A program made the position numbers and the translations under genes. Positions 1 to 10,264 of a stretch of DNA of 64,000 bases are shown here, in pieces. This stretch comes from Amoebidium appalachense (Eukaryota > Ichthyosporea). The first letter of the stretch is position 1. Each line of letters opens with the position of its first letter. The DNA lies in NCBI GenBank assembly GCA_963693365.1, contig CAVNZM010000011.1, forward strand, positions 6,820,001 through 6,884,000, read 5' to 3'. The notes beneath the pieces were generated by a model. That model did no database searches and had not been told where the DNA came from. It was given only the letters and a program-made list of their open reading frames with translations.

Positions 1-626
1 CGCACACATGCACGCTCGCACGTGCGCACACACCCATACGCATACACACAAGCACACACACACACACACACATTCCCACATAAGCACACACACACACACG
101 CACGCACAGACACACACACACACACTCTCTCTCCATACATGCACAAACGTATTATGCCACATGATTACCCGCAGGGAAACAGCCGATTCACATCGCATGC
201 ACATGCTTGCGTGGTCACATACACATTCACGTCCACACACACAGACACACAAACATCACATCACGTCCACATGTGCATATGCGCATGTACTTGTACGAGC
301 TCACACCTGACCGTCGACATAGACACGCACGTGCACAGACATACACCGAGACACGTTGACACACGTTTTTGCACTTCTGTGGACACATTTACACACACGC
401 ACACACATGGACAGGCATGGCAGACACACACATGCATGGTCATTAGAGCGCCCACCCACCACTGCACATAGACATACGGGCGTAAACATACTCGATCGCA
501 TGCATGCACACGCACATGCACATGCACATGCATGCTCACGTTAGCATAAACCTTGCACATTCGAGCATGCATACATAAGGAGGGGAAAAGAAAGAGACAG
601 GCATACAAACAAACACAGACACACAC

Positions 627-707
<81 letters not shown>

Positions 708-720
708 TCTCTTTGTCCTC
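1..720. repeat. (CA)n-rich low-complexity DNA
   Basis: The left edge is dominated by CACA-type microsatellite with interspersed CGCA and ATGCACA variants, ending in an almost pure (CA)n run at about 627-706. The open frames here encode only Thr/His or Cys/Val strings and are artefacts. The missing 5' exon(s) of the complex I gene at 951 could lie here or left of the window, but I see no convincing exon. Confidence 0.9.
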
Positions 721-845
721 GGTGGTTTGTCCCTATAAAACCTAAACCCTGGTCTATCACATAACCCAATTTAAATCTTCTGAACCCCCCCCCCCCCCCA
801 AAAAAAATAATAATAATAAAAAAATAAATAAAATAATATGAAAAA

Positions 846-873
846 TTCAGGTGCGCTGTTTGAGTGTGTGCAG
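846..873 (+). repeat. Echo of the 951 exon acceptor region
   Basis: The 28 bases 846-873, ending GAGTGTGTGCAG, repeat 923-950 immediately upstream of the complex I exon, with one main difference. Both copies end in a usable-looking 3' splice site. Only the second is followed by coding sequence. Confidence 0.7.
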
Positions 874-950
874 TCTCTTTGTGAAAATTTAAACCCAAAT
901 CAAAGTTCTGACCCCATCATTTTTCAGGTGCGCTGTTTGGGTGTGTGCAG

Positions 951-2104
951 GCGGCGTGGGAGGACAAGCCCATGGTCAAGGACCAGACCGTGCCTATGCT
1001 CAAGTTTGCCTACCGCCGCATTGCCGGCGCAACAGTATTCTTCGGTGCGTTAAAAACCCTCCTCTTCTTGCAGTTTGCATCGTGTTATTCCTCAGTTCGT
1101 GCCATATTCCCCCCCCCCCCCGTGGAGACATCTTTACTTCCATGCAACCGGGCATGGTTGCTCTGTGTCGTGCATCTGTAAGCACATACGCGTTTGTCGC
1201 TGCACTGCATTAGTTTGCACATACATCTTCACCGTTTTGCTCACCTTGCTTGCATAAGCAACCCTGCTCGTCTTTGATCAAGACGGGTTGACCCACCCAA
1301 GTTCAGTTGATGCTGCTGTCTGAGTTGGAGCGTCGTATATACGCGGGCTAAGGGGTCGAAACTCAGACGCAATTGATGACTTGGGCCCTCCCTGAGGATG
1401 GGCTCTGCTTATGACGCATACTGTGCGCATGGCTGATGCTGCATACTTGAATGTTTGCCTTTGCATGTGTCCTGCACCATGCTTCTCATCGTGTATGCGT
1501 ACTTCGTACTGTGTTCCGCATTCAAAACCCCCCCTGTCTTCTTTCAGAGGTGTCCTTTCAGGACAGACCACTGTGTGGAGACATCTTTACTTCCATGCAA
1601 CCGGGCATGGTTGCTCTGTGTCGTGCATCTGTAAGCACATACGCGTTTGTCGCTGCACTGCATTAGTTTGCACATACATCTTCACCGTTTTGCTCACCTT
1701 GCTTGCATAAGCAACCCTGCTCGTCTTTGATCAAGACGGGTTGACCCACCCAAGTTCAGTTGATGCTGCTGTCTGAGTTGGAGCGTCGTATATACGCGGG
1801 CTAAGGGGTCGAAACTCAGACGCAATTGATGACTTGGGCCCTCCCTGAGGATGGGCTCTGCTTATGACGCATACTGTGCGCATGGCTGATGCTGCATACT
1901 TGAATGTTTGCCTTTGCATGTGTCCTGCACCATGCTTCTCATCGTGTATGCGTACTTCGTACTGTGTTCCGCATTCAAAACCCCCCCCCCCCCCCCCCCC
2001 CCTAGTGCTATCATGACCCCATCAGTCACTTATCCGGAGCAAGGGCTAAGGGTTGGCAGGTCACATGCACACATCCAGACACAAACACACTGATTCACAC
2101 AAAC

Positions 2105-2143
<39 letters not shown>

Positions 2144-2539
2144 TCTCTCTCCTGTCACTCTCACTGCCATGTACAGGCAAACTCACACATATTTACACAA
2201 AGGACATGCGTCATATACACAGAGCCCCTCAAAGGCAGACGTCCACCACGAGTTTCTATGTAAAGGAGAATTGTTTGTGTGTGTGTTTGGGGGGGGGGGG
2301 AAGGGGGATGGCTGTGGTGGTGGTGGGGATGGGTGGGGTCGGGGTTGGGGGGTTGGGGGGGTGGGGGCGTGTGTGCGTGTGCGTGTGCATGTGTGTGTGT
2401 GTGTGTGTGTGCGCGCGTGCGTGTTCGTGTGTGTGTGTGGGTAGGAGCGTGTCGTGTGCGTGCGTGTGAGCGTGTGCGTGTGCGTGCGTTCGTGCCAGTG
2501 GTTGTTTAGAGGGAGGTGGAGGTAGGGTGGTGTGTGTGC

Positions 2540-2606
<67 letters not shown>

Positions 2607-2811
2607 GAGGAAGGGAGGAAACAAAAAAGAATAGACCCATTATCCATATTTGTTCACGCTCTCCTGTTTCTCCCCGCAGCTCTTGCCGGGGGTGTATTTG
2701 CCGCTGCGGCCTGCGCGGCCGAGGGCTACCGACACAAAAAGGACGCCTGGAACACGGCCATCGGGGGGGCTGCTGCAGGCGCACTCGTGGGCGTGAGATG
2801 TAAGTGTGTGT

Positions 2812-2862
<51 letters not shown>

Positions 2863-3547
2863 AGGGGAAGGTGTGGGAAGGTTGGGTTTGGCGGGGAGGC
2901 GAGGGGATGGGGGGGGGGGGGGGGGGGGGTGGGGGGGTGGGGGTGGGTTTGTGGTTGGATGTGGGAGTTTGTATTTGGGGGCATGGAGAGAAAGGGGGTA
3001 GGGGCAACGTGGGAGGCTTGGGTGGGTGGGTGGGGGTGGGGGGAGGGGATGACGGACGGGTGTGTGTGCTTGTGTGAGTGTAGGGTGGGGCGAGAGAGGG
3101 GGGGGGGGGGGGGGGGTTTGTGGATATGGAGGGGTGGGAGGGTGTTGGTGGGTGAATGAATGGAGGGAGGGAATGGAGGGGGAGGGAGGGGGGGGGGGGA
3201 GAGTGGGTGTGCGTGGGTGGGTTGTGAGTGGTTGAGTTGGGGTGTGTGTGTTGGGGGAAGAGGGGGGGGGGGGAGAGGGGGGGGGGGTGCATGCGCTGTT
3301 TGTGCGAGCAGGGTGAAGGGGGAGGAGGGGGGGGGGGGGGGGGGGGGGGACATAAAGAGGGTCAGCCGTAGGAAGAACTCGGGAGGACGTGTGGGGAGGG
3401 TTGTGGGAGCAACGGGGTTTTTGCGATGGGGAGAGTGGGAAAGGGGTGGTTTGAATGAATGTCGTGGATTTTTGTTTGGCAAGAGAGTGGCGATTGAGCA
3501 TGTTTGGCCACACCACCCGCACACTCCCACACTCACTCACACTCATA

Positions 3548-3629
<82 letters not shown>

Positions 3630-3680
3630 GAGTGGCGATTGAGCATGTTTGGCCACACCACCCGCACACTCCCACACTCA

Positions 3681-3750
<70 letters not shown>

Positions 3751-4497
3751 GAACACACACACACTGACACCCCTCCCCCCCTTTTTGCCCCACACGCATC
3801 CCCTACCTATCGATTCACCCATCCAACCACACAGCTTCTCGTTCTCACACCCACACACACCTACCCCCCCCCCCCTCCCCCCTCGCACGTCGAACTCGGG
3901 AACTGTGGATGACGTCCCCCCCCCCCCCCCCCCCCCCCCCCCTGAAGATGGGCTCGGCTTATTATACATACTCTTTGTGTAGTTTACACTCTGCATCGTG
4001 TTATCCGTTGTTTATGTGTACTTTGCACTCTATAATGCATTCAACCCCCCTCCCCCCTGATGATGGGCTCTGTTCAAGTGTCTTCTGCCTGCACGCTTAA
4101 TTGTTTTGATTTTGGATTTCCCACGTTTGTGACGTTTTGTTGTTGCTCTTTGTTGTCTCCTCTATATTTCCAACCTTGTAACGCATACATCCCCCCCCCC
4201 CCTCTCCCCCCCCAGGGGAGCAAAAAAAAAAAAAAAAAAAAAAAAAGTGCACACACAACACATGCACACATCCTCCACACACAAACACCTTACGTTGATT
4301 TCTTTTTCTCGCATTTTATTCATTTTCTTCTTTTTTTTTCTGCAGCCGGCAACCTCGGCACGGGCCTGCTTGCTGCCAGCACGTTTGCGTTGGTCTGTGG
4401 TGTTGTCGATTGGCGCTCCGCATCGTTCGACCCGAGCAAATCGCGCGCAGCCGAGATTCTTCAGACGTGGAAGAAAGAACAGCAAGAGTCCAAGTAG
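951..4497 (+). CDS. NDUFA11-like complex I accessory subunit (Tim17/22/23 family), 5' incomplete
   Basis: Three exons are supported: 951-1044, 2680-2799 and 4346-4497 (stop TAG). All introns are GT-AG (donors gtgcgt and gtaagt; acceptors gtgcag, ccgcag, ctgcag) and the phases join cleanly, giving about 122 codons. The joined frame reads FFALAGGVFAAAACAAE, then an Asn/Trp-containing loop, IGGAAAGALVGVR and LAASTFALVCGVVDW. That is the Gly/Ala-rich multi-helix pattern of the Tim17/22/23 superfamily and specifically resembles NDUFA11 (B14.7), a membrane-arm accessory subunit of mitochondrial NADH dehydrogenase, usually about 140 aa. The C-terminus is lysine/glutamate-rich (WKKEQQESK). The N-terminal helix is missing, so at least one upstream exon is not identified. 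A Tim17-family translocase subunit is the alternative, but the loop and tail fit NDUFA11 better. The introns hold C-tailed repeats and long GT/CA/G tracts. An AATAAA lies at 4639-4644. Confidence 0.75.
1122..2002 (+). repeat. C-tailed intronic repeat, family 1, tandem dimer
   Basis: Two nearly identical copies with a period of 453 bp start at GTGGAGACATC (1122 and 1575) and end at CGCATTCAAAACCCC (poly-C at about 1528 and 1979). They lie in the first visible intron of the complex I gene. Each contains a hairpin (1318-1368 and 1771-1821) with the perfect arms GTCTGAGTT/AACTCAGAC. Related copies occur at 5141-5745, 14895-15020 and 16911-17060, with diverged ones elsewhere. All are on the + strand and all run into poly-C. 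Confidence 0.85.
2107..2610. repeat. Poly-C, G-rich and (GT)n microsatellite block
   Basis: Intronic low-complexity DNA before the 2680 exon: a poly-C run at about 2107-2140, G-rich sequence at 2288-2365, and (GT)n at 2390-2590 ending in poly-G. I see no coding potential. Confidence 0.9.
2800..3370. repeat. (GT)n followed by G-rich tract after the donor
   Basis: The intron starts gtaagtgtgtgtgtg and passes directly into poly-G (2826-2860) and about 500 bp of G-rich sequence. This strand asymmetry gives spurious Gly/Val frames and strong G-quadruplex potential in the nascent RNA. Confidence 0.85.
3481..3770. repeat. Duplicated 50-bp block with (CA)n arms
   Basis: A block beginning GAGAGTGGCGATTGAGCATG occurs at 3484 and again at 3629. 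Each copy is followed by a long (CA)n array (about 3550-3626 and 3680-3747). A single block-plus-microsatellite unit appears to have been duplicated. Confidence 0.85.
3940..4200 (+). repeat. Diverged C-tailed repeats (families 1 and 2)
   Basis: 3945-4045 is an older family 1 copy (GATGGGCTCGGCTTATTATAC through AATGCATTCAACCCC). 4060-4205 is family 2 (GATGATGGGCTCTGTTCAAG through AACGCATACATCCCC). Both end in poly-C. They sit in tandem in the intron before the last complex I exon. Confidence 0.65.
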
Positions 4498-4638
4498 TTT
4501 GCCAAACTTTTTTTCTCCCCGAATTTTCAAAGGCGGGAGAGAGGGGGGTTTCAAACTTGTGCATGGTGAACACATGGGGGGGATGTATAAAGATATCTCA
4601 CTGTTAGTGAGTGCGCGGCTGTGCGATGTGTCCTGAAG

Positions 4639-4644
4639 AATAAA
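4639..4644 (+). terminator. Poly(A) signal AATAAA
   Basis: A canonical AATAAA lies 142 bases after the complex I stop codon, followed by a GT-rich stretch (gttctttgttggtatg) typical of a downstream element. Confidence 0.6.
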
Positions 4645-4759
4645 GTTTAAGTTCTTTGTTGGTATGCCGTGTGATCATGCATGCAGTGTTTTGGCAAGTG
4701 TCTGCGTCGTGACTGTGTCGCACACGCACGAATGCACGGACACACGGACCTGCTGAAGC

Positions 4760-4772
4760 TTTCGCACACACA

Positions 4773-4816
<44 letters not shown>

Positions 4817-4834
4817 CTCACCCTCTCTCTTCTC

Positions 4835-4891
<57 letters not shown>

Positions 4892-4902
4892 CTCCACCCT
4901 CT

Positions 4903-4962
<60 letters not shown>

Positions 4963-4980
4963 CTCACCCTCTCTCTTCTC

Positions 4981-5011
<31 letters not shown>

Positions 5012-5150
5012 ACCTCAATCTCTATCTCCCTCTCTCCCTCTCTGAGACTCTGTCTCTGTCCCTCCCCCCCCCTCCCCCCCCCCCCCCCCCTTTTGTCTCT
5101 ACTCTCTCTCTCTCTCTCATCTCTCTCTTCTCGACTCCCCCGGGGTCCTC
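4760..5150. repeat. (CT)n microsatellite with poly-C
   Basis: About 340 bp of almost pure CT dinucleotide repeat, interrupted by phased TTTTCTCACC motifs, then a poly-C run near 5066-5090. Intergenic; no gene seen. Confidence 0.9.
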
Positions 5151-5741
5151 CCTGAGGATGGGCTCTGCTTATGACGCATACTGTGCACATGGCTGATGTT
5201 GCATACTTATATGTTTGCCTTTGCATATGTCACTGCACCATGCTTCTCGTCGTGTATGCGTACTTCGTACCGTGTTCCGCATTCAAACCCCCCCAGTCTT
5301 CTTTCAGAGGTGTCCTTTCAGGACAGACCACTGTGTGGAGACCGCTGTACTTCCATGCAACCGGGCATGGTTGATGTGTCGTGCATCTGTAAGCACATAC
5401 GCATTTTTCGCTGCACTGCATTAGTTGGCACACACATCTTCACCGTTTTGCTCACCTTGCTTGCATAAGCAACCCTGCTCGTCTTTGATCAAGACGGGTT
5501 GACCCGCCCAAGTTCAGTTGATGCTGCTGTTTGAGTTGGAGCGTCGTATATACGCGGGCTAAGGGGTCGAAACTCAGACGCAATTGATGACTTGGGTCCT
5601 CCCTGAGGATGGGCTCTGTTATGACGCATACTGTGCACATGGCTGATGTTGCATACTTATATGTTTGCCTTTGCATATGTCCTGCACCATGCTTCTCGTC
5701 GTGTATGCGTACTTCGTACCGTGTTCCGCATTCAAACCCCC

Positions 5742-5780
<39 letters not shown>

Positions 5781-5870
5781 CCTCCCCCCCCCCCCCCCCC
5801 CCCCCCGGCCCAGGCTCTCTTGACATCTCTCTCTCCTTACTAGTCCCTCTTCAGCAGGTTCTTCCTGCCC

Positions 5871-5912
<42 letters not shown>

Positions 5913-5930
5913 CCGTTTTTCTCTAGATCT
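5141..5930 (+). repeat. C-tailed repeat family 1, second dimer, with long poly-C
   Basis: 5150-5290 is a partial copy and 5334-5740 a nearly full copy of the 453-bp family 1 unit, separated by the same linker (GTCTTCTTTCAGAGG). The hairpin at 5529-5579 is kept, with one G-U-compatible change. The second copy runs into poly-C tracts at 5741-5805 and 5870-5910. This dimer is intergenic, so the family is not confined to introns. Confidence 0.8.
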
Positions 5931-6051
5931 CTCGCTAGCGCGGCGTACACTGGCATCTAGCTGGCACATGTGACATGCATGTCACACGTGCACCGACTCA
6001 CACGTGCCCACTGGATTTCCGGTTTATAAATTTACGCTGAGCTGCTGTGGA

Positions 6052-6312
6052 ATGCTTTGCTTCGCTCTTGAAGATCTATTTTGTACAATTTGTGCGGGTG
6101 AACGGTCTGGTTGGCGGAACCCATGGAATCAGATAGCCAAATATAGCTTTAGAGCTCTGGAATGCAAAAGGGATAATTGCAATACAGGCTCATTGGATAA
6201 AAGTATCAACATCTGGAATGCTTCTCGCAGCAAGTATGGTGTTCTGATTGGATATAGGATGGAGCTCCCCCGGGAAGTCACAAAATTTGCGTTCCGATGT
6301 TCCCCCTTGTAA
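6052..6312 (+). CDS. Doubtful small ORF, 86 aa
   Basis: An ATG-initiated frame of 86 codons (Cys- and Trp-containing, no recognised domain) with a TATAAA at 6025-6030 and an AATAAA at 6355-6360, 43 bases after the stop. The TATA lies only 27 bases before the ATG, so the usual 5' leader is absent. The composition is not clearly protein-like. It could be a short non-coding transcript or chance; I list it because both transcript-end signals are present in the right order. Confidence 0.22.
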   Translation: MLCFALEDLFCTICAGERSGWRNPWNQIAKYSFRALECKRDNCNTGSLDKSINIWNASRSKYGVLIGYRMELPREVTKFAFRCSPL

Positions 6313-6613
6313 GCTGTCCTAGTACTGCTGAAGCGTGGCCCTTCATCCATCGTGAATAAAGGTTATCACCTCTTTGACCCTTTCATAACTTCTGCATTTG
6401 TGAAGTTTTTAGCAGTCGAATAATGGGGATCATATGCCTCGGAAAAATTTAGAAGTGCACGTGATAAAACAAAGGGCTGTGAAAGTGCCATCACTGACAT
6501 TCCCATAGGACTTAGTATAGGGAGATCAGTTCGTTTTTAGACTCCGAAATTCCCCCGTAAAACATGCGACACACGCAGGGCTTACGTGCGTCACTGCCAT
6601 GCACGGAGTGCAG

Positions 6614-6621
6614 TATATAAA
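6614..6621 (+). promoter_or_regulatory. TATA box of the 6740 gene
   Basis: TATATAAA lies 126 bases upstream of the start codon, which puts transcription start near 6645 and gives a leader of roughly 95 bases. The same octamer occurs upstream of all three cysteine-rich paralogues at 50, 55 and 59 kb. Confidence 0.7.
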
Positions 6622-6739
6622 GCGTCCATCTGAACTGTGTTTCGTGTGCAGTGCTGCAAACAAACAAAGCCGTGGGGTCTAACGTCCAACACGCTTCTTT
6701 TCTCTTTCAACAACTACAGCAACATCACATTTCGCAAAA

Positions 6740-7516
6740 ATGTTTTCCCACGCCCTCCTTGCACTCTCAGTTCTTACTGTTACAGCAACGGCCCAGCAAC
6801 AACCGCTCACTGCCGCAGCAAAGAAACCGGCTCCTGTCATTCCCCCCTTCAACAAAACGAAATGCGTCAACACACCCTACACCAATACCCCTCTTACGGG
6901 GGACATCCTCACCGGAACCATCAACTGCGGCGGCAAGGGGTTTTTCTGCACTTGGATGCCCACATCCCAAGCAACTCCCTTGCGCACACAACTGAACGTC
7001 ACCGACTCCAAGCTTCGCCGTGCTCGAAATGCAGACCAATGCTGGGAGACGGACGCTAACGGGGCGAAAAACGACTTTCACTGCCACGGTTCAGACAACG
7101 ATGCCCTCTATTCCCGCGTGCAAATCAAGCACTATAAGAGGAACTACAACGGGCAGATGCTCTGTCAATGCGGTTGGCCCCCAGTGAACATCACCACGCA
7201 CTGCGACTACACCGGCAAGAAAACGGAGTATGACGGAGCATGCCCCACTGGCGCACCCGCGCCTACACAGGCACCTTGGATAGATGGGCAGATGTGGGGG
7301 CTAGATTGCTGGGGCCCACTTTACATCAACGTAACTAATGTTACAGCTCAGATGCCTGCTACCAAGAAACTGCTCATGACTAAGTTGCTGACCGCGGCCG
7401 ATGTTCCCCTCCCTGCGGGGGTGAAAGATAGCATGGATATGAAGGGTGAGGGGTCAGATGGTGGTAACGAGAATGCGAACTTTGCAAACCACGCTGTGAT
7501 TCGCAAGAAGAAATAG
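6740..7516 (+). CDS. Secreted cysteine-containing protein, 258 aa, unknown family
   Basis: A single uninterrupted frame of 258 codons. Residues 1-18 form a typical signal peptide (hydrophobic LLALSVLTVTATA, then QQQ), so the product should enter the secretory pathway. The mature part has about ten cysteines (TKCVN, INCGG, FFCTW, QCW, FHCHG, LCQCG, HCDY, ACPT, DCW) and several N-glycosylation sequons (NKT, NVT, NIT). The middle is aromatic-rich, like an extracellular or cell-wall protein, and the C-terminus is basic (RKKK). I do not recognise the family. It has a good promoter (TATATAAA at 6614), a poly(A) signal (7777-7782) and ordinary codon use, unlike the surrounding repeat frames. The ATG chosen is the first in frame after the TATA and starts the signal peptide. 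Confidence 0.82.
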   Translation: MFSHALLALSVLTVTATAQQQPLTAAAKKPAPVIPPFNKTKCVNTPYTNTPLTGDILTGTINCGGKGFFCTWMPTSQATPLRTQLNVTDSKLRRARNADQCWETDANGAKNDFHCHGSDNDALYSRVQIKHYKRNYNGQMLCQCGWPPVNITTHCDYTGKKTEYDGACPTGAPAPTQAPWIDGQMWGLDCWGPLYINVTNVTAQMPATKKLLMTKLLTAADVPLPAGVKDSMDMKGEGSDGGNENANFANHAVIRKKK

Positions 7517-7776
7517 ATGCGGCCAGCAGCACTAAGGTTTGATTATATACCGTTCAAAGCAGGCTGCAGGCGGCACACATACACACTTGTGTTGGATAGT
7601 TTCTGTGTAACATTGAAAAGTCACGGTTTGCATAGCTGTATATATATAGCCTTTGCGTTTCAACTTCCTAAGGTGCAACCTGGCTGCTGGCAGCTATTCT
7701 GTGCGTGCAAATCACTCGTCAACACGAGGTGACATACTGCATCGGTCACGTGTCGTGTGTTTCATTGAGAGTTGAG

Positions 7777-7782
7777 AATAAA
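7777..7782 (+). terminator. Poly(A) signal of the secreted 258-aa gene
   Basis: AATAAA about 261 bases downstream of the stop codon, in A/T-rich sequence. Confidence 0.5.
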
Positions 7783-8269
7783 TTATGAGTCTATAACACG
7801 ACTTGGCATGGCGTAATGTGTCTGGGATACTCAGCCATGTGGAAAAAAACAGTCTGAGAGGCTACACGTGGCCGTGTTACAGCCCGAGACATGTAGAATA
7901 AGGCTCGAAGTACAAGTGAACTTCACGGGAGGCACCATGGGATGTACATATTCCGTCAGGTTTCTGGCCGGCGCTCTTGTCATGTGTAGGAGGGGCACGA
8001 TGCTGCCAGTAGATGTTTTCAAACCACACGAAAATGCACCATCAGCTCCAAATATGCATACGACTCTTGAAGATCAAGATCACATCCTTGTCGAAAGGGT
8101 TGCAACTGCTATTCAAGTCTAGTGCTGTCTCTTATGCCATTTAAATTGCTCCCCTGCCCAATCCTAGATTTCTTGACTGATCCTGAGCCTCAAGCGACAA
8201 GACCTCGACTCTCTGTTGCTTCCCGTACCCTACCCCACCCCGGGCCCAACCCATTCCCTCTCTAGATGC

Positions 8270-8453
8270 TGTGTTTGGATAGGTGGGTGGGGGGCTTGGT
8301 GGAAGGAGGGGGGGGGTGGGGAGCTGGGGGGAGGGGGGAGGGGAGGGGGGTTGTGCGTGTGTGCGTTTGTGCGTGTTTGTGTGTGTGTATGTGTGTTTGT
8401 GTGTGTGTGTGTACGTGTGGGCGGGTGTGCGTGTGTGTGTGTGTGTGTGTATG

Positions 8454-8502
<49 letters not shown>

Positions 8503-8720
8503 GCGCGTGTGTGCAGGCGTGCACGCATAATAGTGTAAATGTGACACTGTGCAAATGCTTATGGGTTTACGATGTTTACTCGAGGCAGAGATGTGCACGG
8601 TAGTGTGTTGTATGTAGGTGTGTGTTGCATGTGCAAGGAGAATATAGTGCGTACCTGCGTGCATTCGTGTGCGCCTTAGTACGTGCGTGTGTGCGTGCGT
8701 GTGTGTGTACGTGCGTATAA
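8270..8720. repeat. G-rich and (GT)n tract
   Basis: A G-rich segment (8280-8350) followed by GTGT/GTGC microsatellite to about 8516 and patchy GTGC motifs to 8720. Intergenic. The stretch 8720-9256 shows no convincing gene. Confidence 0.85.
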
Positions 8721-9256
8721 GCCACGTATTTCCCTGCGTACGTGTGTGACCAGTGACAGCGACGGCCGGCTGCGCCCACGACGGTGCACTTGGCACTGTC
8801 ACATACGTACTCCCACGCGCCCTAATATTAGCTTAAGAATTCACCGCCAAATTCACAAACATGGCTGATGCGCAACGTGCGAATAATTAAACTACATTAA
8901 AACATAGCACAATGAACGTTTATACTTCTTTAACTAAGAAAAAAACCACAATAATAATATCACGCGTAATCAACGTCCACATTCCAGAGTGGTGCGCATA
9001 TGCCTTTCAAGGCTTAGCCCGGGCTGCTGGGGCTGTGCTCAACAGTTCAAGTCGTTGCCGGTCCTCAAGTCTGGAAAGCCGAGTAATCATGTGAAGGCAG
9101 ATGCGGTTACAGTAACTAACTCAAAACTCTTCCAAAACACCTGCTGCTTGTAATAACTATTCGTCATATGTTGGCATTTGAAGCATTCGCTGTGTAAATC
9201 AATCGAACTTAAAAGTTCTGCTTGCACTTATTTCATCGAATTCGGACATCAGAAAA

Positions 9257-10090
9257 ATGGTTCCCGAGTCCACAGTTACAGCAACGTCCATCACCTCTGA
9301 AGCCACTCTTGAGCAGCCCATAGAGATGGCTGACATCAGTAGTTTGACTCTTCCGAGCGTGGACCAGCTCTCAACAACGACCATTACCACGGCTCCGGTT
9401 GCCACCATTAAGGTAGATGCCCATGCTTTGCGAGATTCGAATTGGTCTGCGATGATGGCAGCAAAAAACCAGTGTGTGTGTGTGCTGTGTATGGTTGCTC
9501 GCGCGCGCGCGTGTGTGAATGTTTATGTGCGTGTGCCTAAGTGTGTATGAGTATTTGTGCCGTCCGGGCGTGTGTGCGTTAGCGACGTATATCGATAACA
9601 CTTGTCCATGTGTGCACATATGTTTGCGTGATATTGTCTAACACTATAATTTCTGGCGTGTGTGTGCAGGGGTCTCTGTATCATGGTGTGTGTGTGTGTG
9701 TGTGTGTGCATTGTGGACAGCCTAGTATAAAGCCTATGGGCAACTAAAGGCCAACAAAAACTCTCTTGTTGAATCAGCCATAAGAACCACGCCTTTCTGG
9801 TTCGTCTCGGCTCACTTTTTCCTACACAGATCCAGGTAGAGGCGTATGACGGCACAGATCTTTCCGATGCATGCGACCAGAAGGCAACCAGCGAAAGTCT
9901 CTCCCTTGCTGATCCGGAGTTCCTGATTCTTGAAGACGATGACGCAGTGGGCAAACAGCAGGTCTTTCTCAGACTGATACAGACCATCGGCGTGTGTGTG
10001 CCAATACCATTTCGCCAGTGTTGGACTGACAACGGCACAAATGCCCAGAACCAGACCATGGCGGGAGAGGGAATCTTTGTAAACAACTAG
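9257..10090 (+). CDS. Two-exon protein of 138 aa, unknown function
   Basis: Exon 1 is 9257-9412 (ATG to ACCATTAAG, donor gtagat) and exon 2 is 9830-10090 (acceptor cctacacag, stop TAG), joined in phase 0. Exon 1 is Ser/Thr-rich (TVTATSITSEATLEQP, STTTITTAPVATIK). Exon 2 is acidic and looks clearly coding (IQVEAYDGTDLSDACDQK, FLILEDDDAVGKQQVF), ending in a Cys/Asn-rich segment (FRQCWTDNGTNAQNQT). There is no signal peptide or membrane helix, and I do not recognise the family. The intron contains GT and GCGC repeats. An AATAAA at 10255-10260 fits the gene end. Exon 1 may start further upstream, since no clear TATA was seen. Confidence 0.55.
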
Positions 10091-10254
10091 GTTAAACTGT
10101 GAGTGATATTATGTGAGCACGGGTGTGTGAGCTGAAGCACTTGAGCTCTATGATTGTCCGAAGCACGCTTGAAACGGTGTTGAAAACTTCGACACCGTCA
10201 ACCTTCACTCGATTTAAAGGTTGCCCGTAGAAAGTGAATCTCAATGCGAGTGTT

Positions 10255-10260
10255 AATAAA
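10255..10260 (+). terminator. Poly(A) signal after the 138-aa gene
   Basis: AATAAA 165 bases after the stop at 10088-10090. Confidence 0.5.
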
Positions 10261-10264
10261 CGTC

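Noticed and set aside
8-707. Open frames of Thr/His or Cys/Val strings
   Set aside because: They are translations of (CA)n/(GT)n microsatellite in all phases, as are similar long frames at 8.2, 14.2, 21.4, 23.2, 24.1, 28.8, 40.7, 47.3, 52.2 and 61.6 kb.
1318-1368. Functional tRNA gene
   Set aside because: The A/B-box-like words and stem do not form a proper cloverleaf: no acceptor stem, and loop position 33 is not U.
2506-3996. 496-codon minus-strand frame rich in Pro/His/Cys
   Set aside because: It spans G-rich/C-rich and CA/GT repeats opposite a supported gene; the composition is entirely explained by the repeats.
7868-8122. 84-codon frame downstream of the secreted 258-aa gene
   Set aside because: It begins at GTG without promoter or splice signals and follows the poly(A) signal; no recognisable domain. 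A relic is possible but unsupported.
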